Below are positions 1 through 12,200 of a stretch of DNA of 64,000 bases, one piece after another. The stretch lies in assembly GCA_020091685.1 (NCBI GenBank), contig CM034595.1:43670351-43734350 (forward strand). Direction: 5' to 3'. The stretch comes from Lutjanus erythropterus. Taxonomy: Eukaryota > Chordata > Actinopteri > Lutjaniformes > Lutjanidae. Under the pieces are notes generated by a model. That model saw only the letters and a program-made list of their open reading frames with translations, was not told the origin of the DNA and ran no database searches. Within the stretch, counting starts at the first letter, position 1, and every line of letters starts with the position of its first letter. A program made the position numbers and the translations under genes.

Positions 1-163
1 AAACTCTGAAGAGTGCAGCAGGACAAAAATGGTTGAGTGGAGAAGAGAGGCTTCCTGGATTGGTTGCTGTATTGTGTTTTGAGAATGATAAAGCAAAGAA
101 GTTGAACTTGTGTGCAGATTGTAGCAGACAGTGTTCAGGGCTCACAGACTGTCGTTCAGACAG
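1..163 (+). other. Possible noncoding 5' exon end
   Basis: The stretch ends in a textbook donor (AGACAG|gtgagt, gt at 164). No long frame is open in it. It might be an upstream noncoding exon of otud7b, but one splice signal is thin evidence and no promoter is seen. Confidence 0.15.
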
Positions 164-213
164 GTGAGTGAACAGACTCACTGTGATGGTTGCAACGCTT
201 CCCTCAGAGGATG

Positions 214-216
<3 letters not shown>

Positions 217-249
<33 letters not shown>
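217..249. repeat. (GT)n microsatellite
   Basis: About 16 GT units, followed by GCGCGTGC. Confidence 0.95.
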
Positions 250-253
<4 letters not shown>

Positions 254-2754
254 TGCACCACAAACTGTTGGGCTCTTTTTGTTTTAATATGTGTGTTTGT
301 GGCTGCAGCTGCTGTGTAGTTTATGTTGTTTGTACATCTATGTGTTGTCTGCCTTGATGATGTTTTATTTTGCTGTTAATTCTATAAAACATGACAGATT
401 ATTTCATTTCTGTATCTTAATAATGTGTAATGTGACGACAGTGTCCTTGCTGGTCATTTTTGTCTATTGTGTCTGAGTTTTGTCCTCTTTTGTGGTTAAA
501 ACTAGTTAAGTTGCACTCAGAAAGTACATTCACATCACACCAGTAGTTTTACTTTTACTTGAATAAAATTTCTTTAGAGTAGCAGTACATTGACTTCAGT
601 AAAATATTCTAGTAATCTGACCAAGATAAGGTACATAGTAACAACCATAATGCTCATTTAGGCTAATCTGATTTGCTAACATGCTCTCAAATCTGATCCC
701 AAGAATAAACAAATGATTGATTAAAACATTTTTTCAAAAAGATAAATGATTGTGTGATTTTATTGTCTAGGCTTTGTGGGACGCACAGTTGACAATGACA
801 ATTGACAATTGATGATTTAATACACTTTTTACAGTTAAAATGAAAATTGTGATGCAAAAAATGCCATTTCCACTAATCATGAATCATATCACAATCACAA
901 TACCTGTCAAAATGATTTCTTTTTGCCATATTTGTGCAGCTGCACTCAGAAATAAGTGTTTTTGAAGGAGAGTGTCATGTGACATTACGTCAGCAGCATC
1001 AGCGTGGGTTCACAGGAATGGCTGATGTTACAGCCCCAGAGTGGCAACAGCCAGCCTTTTGTTAGTCTGTGTTGGTACTTTCTGTCCGCAGCCCTTCACT
1101 TTTATTGTCCTTTCACCGTTTTTTTTCTCTGGCTGTCAGTGTGATGCACTGCGTCACACAGGCCTTGAAATTGTTCATTTGAGACTGGCGTCACAAGTTA
1201 AGGTCTCGTTGTCGGTGTTCAGAGTCCCGAGTCGGCACCCGTGTTTCATACTTCATGTCACTTTGAGATGATAATACATAGAATTTCATAAGTGTACATA
1301 AGTACTAAAAAGGTTTGTCACAGTTTAACTTCTGCAGTCTTTTCTTTCAGTTTTTCTTTTAAAGGGGGACAGTTAAATATTTTCAATGTCAGTTACCTTT
1401 AACTCTCATCCCCTCATATTAATAATCTCCGATCCCTTACCCATGTCTACCAAAGTCAGGCAGCAACCTTCCCGCATTCAACGCAGGTCAGAATGAGGGT
1501 CACAAAGGTCAAATGACTCATGTTAACCCTTTTAGATCACCCTCCACCGTGACAATAGCTCCATGTTTTAAAAAAACAAAACAATTTAGGCTCCTCATTC
1601 ATTGAAATAAGACTAGAGCACCGGCGTTCATTGGTAGGCTCTGGAAAAAAAGAAAATGCAGTCTGATAGAAAAGTTGATCCTGGCTCAGCTTTTACTGCA
1701 GTGCAGTGCAGAGCTCTTGCGGTGCCTAATCAAACATGTATAAGTCTTCATATCAGACGTGAGAATATGATCGCTGCTTTGATAACTTAAAATAGTAAAA
1801 TCCTCCTTCCCTACATGAGTATAAACGTGTTTTTTTAGCCCGACTGTGGACTGATTCATATTCAAGCAATATTATAAGAGCAATTAGGCTACGGTTACCA
1901 ACAAAATAAAAGATATAATCAAAACGTATTCATATTGTGGGACACTTCACTCTCAGAATAAAGACATTCTTTGCTAATGTTGTCTCTGTTTCCCTGGAAA
2001 CACATGGGGTCTGACTAATAACTGTAAAAAACAATCAGTCACATCAGTGGACTCCCATTTAATGTAACTTAGCTTAGTACTCAAACAAGTAGTCCCACCC
2101 TCAATAACAACCAAGCAACAGAGATGATGTCTAGTTCCTGTTGAGTCAGCAGCCAACTTCAGCTAATATTAATGCTTTTTAGAGGTAGTCGGGTTTCCCA
2201 AACTGAATGAATACCACAAATATAAAAGAATACTGCTCTGTTAGCTTAATCTTGTTGTAACTAAGATATGTACTGAACCAAAACAAAAACTGTGGACAGA
2301 TTTTGCTACTATGTTCATGAACTTCATATGTATTTTTAAGGTAGTAGCGCTGTGTCACTGACTCACCACAGCTGATGGGAGGATGCTGAAGACAGTATTT
2401 ATGTGATCCCAGTATTTGCAATAACTCCAGAATCTTGTTATAGGCCAAAAAGTCGAAATGCACTGGAAAAAAGACAGATCTAATCATTTCTGAAACTCAC
2501 AGCATGTTTTTATCCAACAAAATATTCTGTATCAGTCCATATTTGTTGGTGCTTAGCCTTTCAAAAACAACATTTTTACTGTGGACGGAAAACTGTTTGC
2601 GCTCCGGCTTGCAGCACACAGAGGGAGGCACACATCTCTGCTAACAGGGCGGTCTGAACAGCACCATAACTTGTATTCATTATAGAAAATTGATTTAATT
2701 ATTCTATAAATGTTACTTTAACAGCTGCAAGAAACAGGATTGTCATGATTTATT

Positions 2755-2847
2755 TCCACATTGAGATGAATTGACCAAATCAAATATTAATTAGAAAATA
2801 ATCAAGAGATAAATCGACATTGAAAACAGCCGTTAGTTACAGCCCTA
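2755..2847 (-). mobile_element. hAT-type MITE fragment (GGCTGCAAC family)
   Basis: Ends in GTTACAGCCCTA, the reverse complement of the family start TAGGGCTGTAAC, and is preceded by AT-rich family sequence. The other end is not clear. Confidence 0.5.
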
Positions 2848-5800
2848 CTTTCTGGGCAGAAAAAAAAAGTATTTTTAGTGATGATCATGGTGTTTTCATC
2901 AGTTCTTAAGTTCTAAATGTCAAGCTGACCAATCAGATTGCTTGGTCGGAATTTCTTGTTGTATAATACTTCGTCTGACTGGTACCTATAGCAACACGCT
3001 CACTCCAACACAGCCCCTGGTGTTTTTTGTTGCAGTGCTATTATCGGTCAGAACACGGTCTACCCCACACCTCTGTGTTAGTCTGAATGGGGTCTGAGTC
3101 TATTTTGATACCCTGCCGATTTAAATGGTTAACTGGCCTCACATCTCTGCAGTTGTTGTGTATGTGATCAGTAGACCTGAATCACAGAATCGACAAACTG
3201 CAAGAATGTTAGGAGACCCTGCAGAGGAGGCTACTGAATGCCTGACTTTGCAGCGAACGCTCTAGAAATACTCTGCTGGCTGAGAAAGGCCTTTTGTGCT
3301 GAAGTCTGTTCCTCCCCTGCGTGCCTCTGTGGCTTTTACTGTAATAATGATGGAGAAACTGAGGGAGGTAGGGAGAGAGCGTGAAGCGAGAGGACGATAG
3401 AGAGGTGTAAGAAGAGTAAACTCGTGACTCATCAGGCGCAGTGGAAAAGGGTTCACTGAGTCAGAGATGAGGCAGGAACATTGGGTGGTGGATGAGCCAT
3501 GGGACGGATGGGAATAGATGACTGTAGGAAGATAAAGAAAAAAAGTCTGTCAAAACTGGATTAGGCAGTAACTGAACTTCAAGGAGGCATAATGACTCGA
3601 TAGTTTACTATTGTGCACAGCAATTTGTCACTAAGATACCCATAAAACATTTCCATTATTCATGCCTTGATTGCATATTGGATGCTGTATGCAAGTCACT
3701 ATGTTGGTACATAAAAAAGATCAGATTCAGATCTATTTAGTGCTGCCAACTCTTCTGCAATGAAAGTAATTAGCACTTGCTCCAAAAGTTGCCAGATGAC
3801 GTCATGCGCTCACTTGCATGTTAATTAAATCATTATTGATTTGTTTGCATAAATCTATCCATCTTAATGGATATGTTGGTTGCAGTAAGGGAGAGATCGC
3901 TAGTCATATAAAAGGTGAATAGACTCTTTAACTCTTTAACCAAATAATCACAAACTCACTACAAGGACAGTAAAAAAGTTTTTTAGAAAATCTACAAAGG
4001 GAGGGAAGATCAACTGACTATTTAAATATGTACAAGATCAAGCTAACTATTTATATTTCCACATTAATTCTGTTATTCTTTCATGGATTTATTCTTTTTT
4101 AAGGCACTCCTATGACTTCATGATCAGGACAGAAAGAGTGGAAGAGAAACTCAAATAAACTTTTTATAGACGTGTTTATGAGATCAAAGGAACTATTTAG
4201 ATATTTATGAGTTATAGTGAGACAGAAGCTCAAATAAACTAAAATCTAAAAAGCAATGTAGATATTTACAAGATGAAATGAACTATTTAGACATTTACAA
4301 GGTATAGGATGCTGCTCTAGAGATCCAGAGAAGAAGAATGAGAGAAGCTCACTTGAAAATTTCAAGTTTCATCAGATAGACTTTCATCTAAATATGTTGG
4401 TTGTTTAACTATGAAGACAACAACTCCCATGATCCCACAGTACTTCACAACATCGTCAAACCATATCCTCTGTCCCAGAGCAGCGAAACGCACATATTAT
4501 ATGTTTAATAATCAGCCCAATGTGCAGAGTGCAATAATAACATACTGAGGTTGAAGTTAGCATTTGATATTGCAGCTCTAAGATGAAAGATTTCGCTTGC
4601 TTTTTGTACGTATGTTGATGAGCAAGGTTTATTATTTACCATATGTTTGAAACGTTTATTTACACATTATACTAACTCAGCAAAGTGCTGCAGAAGGACG
4701 AACATTACAGATCAAGGCCTCAATATGCTTCAAAGCACTCCTGAATCTCCTGGTCACATAAATGCTTTTCGGTTTTAGCTTAGTACATCTTTTTAGCCAG
4801 AGCTACTTTGATTCATGCCTTTTGTCTGGCTGCACATTGATTGCCCTCTACGGCCCATTGATGCTGACTCTTTTTTTCCCTCTCAGTCTTGATAATGTTT
4901 CTCTATTGATTTCAGTGCCCAACTGATGCGGGTCGTTTGGATCTGCCATTGAAATTTGAAGAGTAAAATTGCCTAATTGATTTCAAAGAGGCCTCTTTGA
5001 ACGCATACAGTTCCCTCATGGCACACTGCTCAAAAGATTTAACTTTAACATATATGACATTGACTTCCATTTACTTACCTAGCCTTGAAATAGGTTTTTC
5101 TATACTGTTATCTGAATCTAAAATCATTAATTATGACAATATGAACAAAAAGCCAGATTTTACAGGCACAAAAATAAATATTGGCATTCAATATTAGGTC
5201 CTGATATTGTTATCGCCAACTGATTTAGAGTGAGCAGACTTTATCTTGGCTGTTTGTTGAACACTTCACACAAATGACTTGCTTTCTCTTATATATGGTT
5301 TAAGTGTGATTCCTGCTCAGAACCTTTATGGTCGGTTTCTCTGTTTCGTCTGTTTTCATATTCAGCAGGTCATATCTGAAGGCGGTGTTGGAGCACATTG
5401 GTCTCAAGTCAAGTTTTTGAAATAGTCATGACTTAAGTGATGGATCCCGACAGCTTTTCTGAATTCATAATAGCTAGGCCTAATTAAAAAGTGTTCTCCA
5501 GAACAGGATGTAGACTGAAACCACATGCATGACAAACATCACATCTAACAGCAGCTTCTCTTTATGTGTTGTCATTTGACTTTTAGTGGCTTTTATGGCA
5601 AATCTGAGTCAAACCTGTTCACTTTGTTGTGCCACAGCTGTTGTCTTGGTTGGGTCAAGTGACTGCAAAAGTGTCAAGTTCAAAAGCAAACCAGGCCACG
5701 ACAGGCTTGCATTTGAAAAGGGGGTTGAGCAGGGTCATTGTATCAGTGTGCCTCTCATTCACTGTCGTAAACATGCAAGCCCTACCACTCCTTTCATCTA

Positions 5801-5897
5801 TTGTAAGCTGTTGTAATCTTTCCTGAAAATGTTACGCCTCTGATGAGTTTATTCCTCCAGGTTTAATCTGATTTTTTTTTCTCTTTTCTCTTTTCAG

Positions 5898-6048
5898 GTG
5901 TGGCTGGTAGAGTAGCAAAAGGCAGAGGACTGGACCCCCTCACCCCTTCCCTTGCTGCCCTGTGGGGGAGAGCAGAGTCCGAGTTTGTTTTCCTTTTTTT
6001 TTTTTTTCTGTCAGGACATAACCCGCAAACTTGTGAATTCATGATCAC
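5898..6048 (+). other. otud7b: 5' UTR part of the otud7b start exon
   Basis: A pyrimidine tract ending in TTTTCAG (AG at 5896-5897) gives an acceptor, followed by 151 noncoding bases before the ATG. A second strong acceptor, a long T run ending CTGTCAG (AG at 6013-6014), would start the exon at 6015 instead. The leader therefore comes from an exon further upstream, perhaps outside the window. Which acceptor is used cannot be told from sequence. Confidence 0.6.
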
Positions 6049-6052
6049 ATGA
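6041..6052 (+). promoter_or_regulatory. Three-codon upstream ORF overlapping the otud7b start
   Basis: ATG ATC ACA TGA: the TGA stop (6050-6052) overlaps the otud7b ATG (6049-6051) in an ATGA arrangement. Both ATGs have a pyrimidine at -3 and look weak. The next in-frame ATG, codon 5 (6061-6063), has G at -3 and G at +4. Role in translation control is inference. Confidence 0.45.
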
Positions 6053-6133
6053 CCGTGGATATGGACGCAGTCCTGTCCGACTTTGTCCGTTCCACTGGAG
6101 CTGAACCAGGATTGGCCAGAGATCTGCTAGAGG
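6049..6133 (+). CDS. otud7b: otud7b coding exon 1: UBA-like N-terminus
   Basis: Encodes the start [12 protein letters not shown] through DLLEG, nearly identical to the human OTUD7A/B N-terminus as I remember it. The donor GAGG|gtgagt is strong; it ends in phase 1 and the Gly codon is completed by GC of the next exon. Confidence 0.95.
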
Positions 6134-9100
6134 GTGAGTTTCAGAGTATTCATACCTCTGGTCACGGACAGAAAACATCTGGAACAAGTAAATATTTTTA
6201 TAATTGTCTTAATTACTGCTGTCCTAGTGGAATGATAAATTTGATGTAATTGAGAAAATTTAAGTGCACATGCTGCACGAGAAATAATCACACAAATGCA
6301 AACTTGGAGTGATAAAGAGTAGTGATAAAAACTTTTTTTTTATCCAGTCATTCTTCATCAGATCAAGTGAAACATTAAAGGGATAACTTGGATTATTTGA
6401 TGTTGTGTGAGGTGCTTATCCATCGTCAGTGTATTACCTACAGTAGATGCCAGTCGGCCTTTGGAGAGACAGAGAGGGGCACCAGCACAGAAACTCAGAA
6501 ACAAAAAATAAATATTACTTTAAGTATATGCTATATTGAGAATATTTTCACCGCTTTACTTTGCCATCAGACAGTCTTTTCCAACGGGAAACCATGTTAT
6601 ATAAGCCAAATATCATCCTCTCCAAACTAACCAAAGTTGCCTTTCTAGTGTTGCCTCAATCCGTTGGTTGTGTGTTATTGTGTGACTTCAGTGAACACAA
6701 ACTATCCTTTTAAAACACAGAAGTCACACACAAACTTAACAGATCAAGGAAGCGGTTGACCAGCAACTCCTGTTTTCTGTGAGGTTAAATTACTGACTTC
6801 GTCCATGAAGTCAGTCTGACAGCAAATGGTTAAAATACCTTTTGTTGCTGACCCTGTCCTCAGCAGTACATTGCTTAGGTTCTGTGCTGATGCCCCTCTC
6901 TGCTTCTCCAAACGTGGGGTCTGCTGACTGCCATCTATTGTAGGTAATACACTGATTAGGGATAAGTGCCTCATGCAACCCCACATGAAACAATCTGAAC
7001 TATCCCTTTAAGAGCAAGTTTGTAAAATCAATTATGCCTTCACCAAATATATTCAATTCAGTTACACATCTTATCTTTTTTGGGTCCATTCTTTATACAG
7101 CACAACTTAGGAAAAAAGGATGGTGGTGGCCAGATTGACCGCTGTCCTAGTCAGTGCTTCTGACTTGTTACTGTTAATTAGACTATCATACACTAACAGA
7201 AGGAAGGTATAGCTGGAGTCAACAGGGCTTCTGAGTCCTGTTGCCTAGCAGCAACATGAGTTGCAGATAAGAATATGGGTTAAAAATGTAATGCAATGCA
7301 GTGAACAGTAGCAAGCCAGCGAGCTGAGACGTGCTCCAAATTCTGATATTTACCCGAGTGAAGGAATGTGCCAGTGGCCTTTACAGAGGATAAGACAGCC
7401 TATATTTGCATTGACTTGTTGTAAATATTTAAACTCATTAAAGGATGTGTCATAGTCTTGACATAGAGACAAGATTCAGGTTGTCACTCCGGCCCTAGTG
7501 GCTCAAACAGATGTTCCTGTCCCTCTCTCTGTCTCTAGGCAAGAACTGGGATTTCACTGCTGCCCTCAGTGACTTTGAGCAGCTACGACAGGTGCATGCT
7601 GGGAATCTGACGTATTCGTTCACAGAAGACAGGACGTATCTGCCTCCTGAAAAGGAGATGGCCAGGGTAGGGCGGCCTATACTCCACCGCCAAGATGAGG
7701 TGGTGCAAGGTGAGGCTACCAGCAAGTGACGTGTGTTAATGTTAAAATAACCTCATTTTACTGGTAGAAACACCAGTTTGAAGTGTTGCTCTGACTGCTG
7801 CTGCTCACCTTTGTAACACACCCTTTTTCTCTTTCCCAAAATTCTTCTGCATGTGTCCAAAGTAGGGCTGTATGATTTGGTAAAAAAAAAAAAAAAAAAA
7901 AGTCATATTGCCATTGTTTTGACTGAAATTGCACTGATGATAAGAGATATGATTAGTGGAAATAATGAGTTTTGCATTATAATTTTCACAGTTTATTAAA
8001 ATTATTATAGTTTGCATGAAACAAACATGTTCTCTTTCATCTGGAGAACAAGATTTTTATGCCAGGTCATCTGAGCAGCACTACAGTACCTCATTATGAT
8101 GCTGTTTTCTCATACATTTTTCCTTTTTCAAAAAAATGAGATTTGGATGTGGTTCTGTGATTTGGATATTGTGATTAATTGTGCAGCCCTAGTCCTAATT
8201 AGAAGGAGTTATGTATAAAAAATATACTGTATATGACACCTTTTGTCTTCATCATCTGTGATTGTCTTTCAGCAGCTACAGAAAAGCGTCTGTCGAGGGG
8301 AATTTCCCACGCCAGTTCAACCATCGTGTCTCTGGCCCGCTCTCACGTCTCAAGCACTGGAGGTACCAGCAGTGAGCCGCTTCTGGACACGCCGCTCTGC
8401 ACTTTCCAACTACCAGACCTCACCGTGTACCGGGATGACTTCCGTGGCTTCATCGAGAGGGACCTTATTGAGCAGTCTATGATGGTGGCCTTGGAGCATG
8501 CTGGTGAGAAGAACTGAACACTTACACACACATGAAACTGTGGGTTTTGCAAGCAAGAGTTGCTTTTGAAGAGCTGTTGTTTAATACGAGACATCCCATG
8601 CCTTTTCTGTGTATATGGACAGAGCATCTACAAATAGGACTGTCGCTGTGACTGAATTTCCCCTGTGGTTATTTAAGTTGACTGAACAGCGCAGTATGTA
8701 CTGTATTAGCACCATTAGCACCATTCTTTTGTTTGTTTTTGCAGATATTCATTTATGATAAATGAAGTAATTTGGTGCATTAATGCTGTGGATCTGCACA
8801 GTGGGCAACTATATGGTCTGAGCTAACGCTGCAACTAACAGTAATTTCCATTATTAATTAATCTGTTGATAAGTTTGTACGGTTAGTTTAACCGATTAGT
8901 TGTGTGGTCTATAAAGTGGTGAAAAATGACTATCAGTGTTTCTCAAAGCCCAAAGTGACATCCACAAATGTCTTCTTTTGCCCACAATCCAAAAATATTC
9001 AGTTTACTGTCATGAAGGAGTAAAGAAACAAAAAATATTCACATTTAAGAAGCTGGAATCAGAAAGTCTTGCCTTACCTTTTCTTGAAAAATTACTCAAA

Positions 9101-9211
9101 CTGATTAATTGGTAATCAGAATATTTGGTGCTTAATCAGCTCTAGTCTGAACAAGGTGGCTCCTTTTTCTTTACCTGAAAGTAAATAACAGTCAAGTAAA
9201 TGTACAATGCT

Positions 9212-9263
<52 letters not shown>

Positions 9264-12200
9264 TCTTGCAGAAAGACAAACACACACACACGCCTGCAAG
9301 AGGATCACAGAGCAGAATCAACAGGCTTTCTGTACATCAACAAAGGGAACACAGCTTCAGTCTTCTACTCGATATTTAGTTTTCTGCCTTGGAAAACACT
9401 GATCAACATTATTTACCATTTTCTGACATTTTATAGACCAAACAACTAATCGATTACTGAGAAATTAATCGACAATGAAAGGAACTTTTAGTTGCAGCCG
9501 TACTGAAGTGTAAAACAATAAGGAAAAAAGAAAAAACATGAACATTTTGGGGGTTTTTTTCTGATGAATTAAGATTTTAATTTCTTGTAGGGTTGTTTTC
9601 ACAGAAGATTTTTTGACATGTCACAGTAGGACAGTAGCATCACAGGTAGATGGTGCCTCACTGTTTCCAGCTATGACAAGTGAAAATGTCTGCTGTGATG
9701 AAGACCTTTTTTCATAATAAAATTATATCTACTAAATTTAGATGTTTTTGTACACTCATATCGTAATTAGTTACATTTAATACCAAGGTAATCCTTTAGG
9801 AAAACAAATCAAATGACTGCTGACACAAAAGCAGAACTTTATTCTGTACTCGACAGTAATAGAGTCATATGACATCCTGTTTTCCAACATGGAAGTCTAG
9901 TTTTGACACAGTATGTTTATCTTCCAAGCCTCTTCATTTTTCCCCTTTGGAAAGCCCTACAGAAATTGTTTTGGATTGATACTGAGCCATATTTGTGGTA
10001 CAAACAGGTGACTTATGTTTTTCCCCTTTGCCTGCAGGGAGACTGAACTGGTGGACGAAAGTGGTTTCAAACTGTCAGAGTCTGCTGCCTCTGGCAACAA
10101 GCGGGGACGGAAATTGCCTGTTACACGCAGCCTCGCTCGGTGAGTATCGCAGACCTTTCAGACAAGACCCCAATACTGTGCAGGTTCACACTCCATTAGC
10201 ATTCATTAAGAGAGCCTCATTGTTAGTTTAAGCTCTAATTGCGTTTTACAATGTTGCAGTGCATATTCACTTAGCCTTTATGGCCCACTCAGGAGCCCTA
10301 GCCCAGAAAATTAATAATGTCCTAACAAATGTGCTGACATTATTTAAGCCCTTGTAGTGCATCTCCTGGATAGTAGGTGTGAAAGCAATATTCATGTACT
10401 TAACCTGTGCTTTTCAGAACATGCCTACAAATTGACCTTTTCATTTATTGGTTTGCACTTAATTTATTTATTTTTGTCTCTCATGATTTGTGCCTTTTTA
10501 AATATGTCCACACCACAAAGAATGCAATTATACTGGTTTAGTTGGTTTGTTTGTTGGTTGGAGGCAGTCGAAGCAGAGTGTCTCTGGGGACTGACATTTA
10601 CAAGCACACAACTTAATAACTTTATTCACTGATTCTGGAGAAACTGGGTCGTATATTATGGAGAAAATAGTTTCTGATTTTCCATCTCATGTCCTTTGGC
10701 TGCTCTGCCTCAACTTTGGAAGATTTATAGAGTTCACCAATGGACAAAGTTTTACTTGTTATTAGTGGTTAGCTACTTTAGCCGCTAACCGCTAGTTATT
10801 GTGAGCAGTCATGCAGCTGACTCTGCCTGGACTGGGAGCTCAAAACACTAGTGAAGTGCATCACTTACTACTAGTAGTGGTTAGCTGCTTTGGCAACAAG
10901 CAAAGATACATGTCCATCAGAAACTCTGTATATCACAGAGAGTTTAAGCACTTTGAGGACATCAAAAGGACATTGAACATCGAAAAAAAACTTTGCATTC
11001 AGAGCAGTCTGAAACCTGAGTGTTTTTCTATTTTCATTGTAACATTATATATGACAAAAAAGAAATAGAAATAGATCCCCTTTAAACGTCTCAGTTTTTA
11101 GTAATTTCTTTAATGTATATATGTCTGTTTTTTCATATGCTCGTGTACATTACAGGCCTGCTCATTCTTTATTCGTTAACATCCTCAACCTTTATTTGTT
11201 CAGTTTTGTTGTCCTTATTCTTAGCTTGATGTCTATTACAGAGTAAGTACATTGATAGCAATGAAAAATTTAATTCCATGTATGTGTACACATACTCACA
11301 AATAAAGGCGATTCTCATTGTGATTCTGTTTTCTAATGCAGGTATGTGGGGTTTTCATGACCGGGACCTGATGCTAAGGAAGTCTCTGTATGCGCTGATG
11401 GATCACGGGTTGGAGAGAGAGGCACTGAAGCGCAGGTGGAGGTGGCAGCAGACCCAGCAGAACAAAGAGGTCTGTGATATAGGCTTCACATTTCTCTGGG
11501 TCGTCTTTGTAACGCTGTGATGACGGTATGACGGAGGTGGTACTCTGAAGCATAGAGAGGCTTGTGAACTTGTGATCAGAATGGTGCCAGCTTGAGTCCG
11601 TTGTCAAAATGGGGAAAAATATACGGAGACAAAGGACAAGTAAAGCCTTTTCATGCTTCCTACAGTAGACTGCATAGCACATGCCTGCCTGCTGCTGCTC
11701 GCATGTCTGCAATAAAGATTTAAAATGTCAAATGCACACAGCTCACTATTGTTGGTTAGTTTTCTGTGATTTCATCTCTTTCCAAACTCAGTGGCAACAA
11801 TAAACAAAGCAACAGAGACAGTACAGGCAGTGTAACTAACTTTGCTCAATTTTGAGCAATTTCCATTAATATACTTAATAATCATAGCCAGACTGATGGG
11901 GAAATACTTGGGAATTTGATGTACCAGTCACACAAGTCAGCCACTTCATGCCTTTACTAACTCTTTAACAGTACTTTAAATATTAGTGCAATATTATATT
12001 TGCAGCTCTAAATATTTTTGATCATCAGTCACTCTCTAGCATACCAACAGTGACTGCAGCTTTAAACGTAAACATTAAATTTTAATTTATAGTTAAAGTT
12101 GCCACTTTATCAGGTACCTCTGTAAAATATATTGCAACTCAGCTTTGTCATAAATTCTACCTTTACAAAGTTTATAATGTTCACCAAATTAGCTGCCCTG

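Larger units (their letters stand above)
164..5897 (+). other. Upstream / 5' intronic sequence of otud7b
   Basis: AT-rich, with no supportable coding exon. It holds a (GT)n tract at 217-249, a fragment near 809-905 resembling the hAT MITE at 7863, and a reverse-strand hAT MITE end at about 2755-2847. I recognise nothing else. Confidence 0.5.
8504..10037 (+). other. otud7b intron before the catalytic-Cys exon
   Basis: Holds a complete hAT MITE (8824-9144), a (GT)n tract ending in a hairpin (9213-9291) and an opposite-strand MITE end (9390-9502). The last 0.5 kb shows nothing recognisable. Confidence 0.8.
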
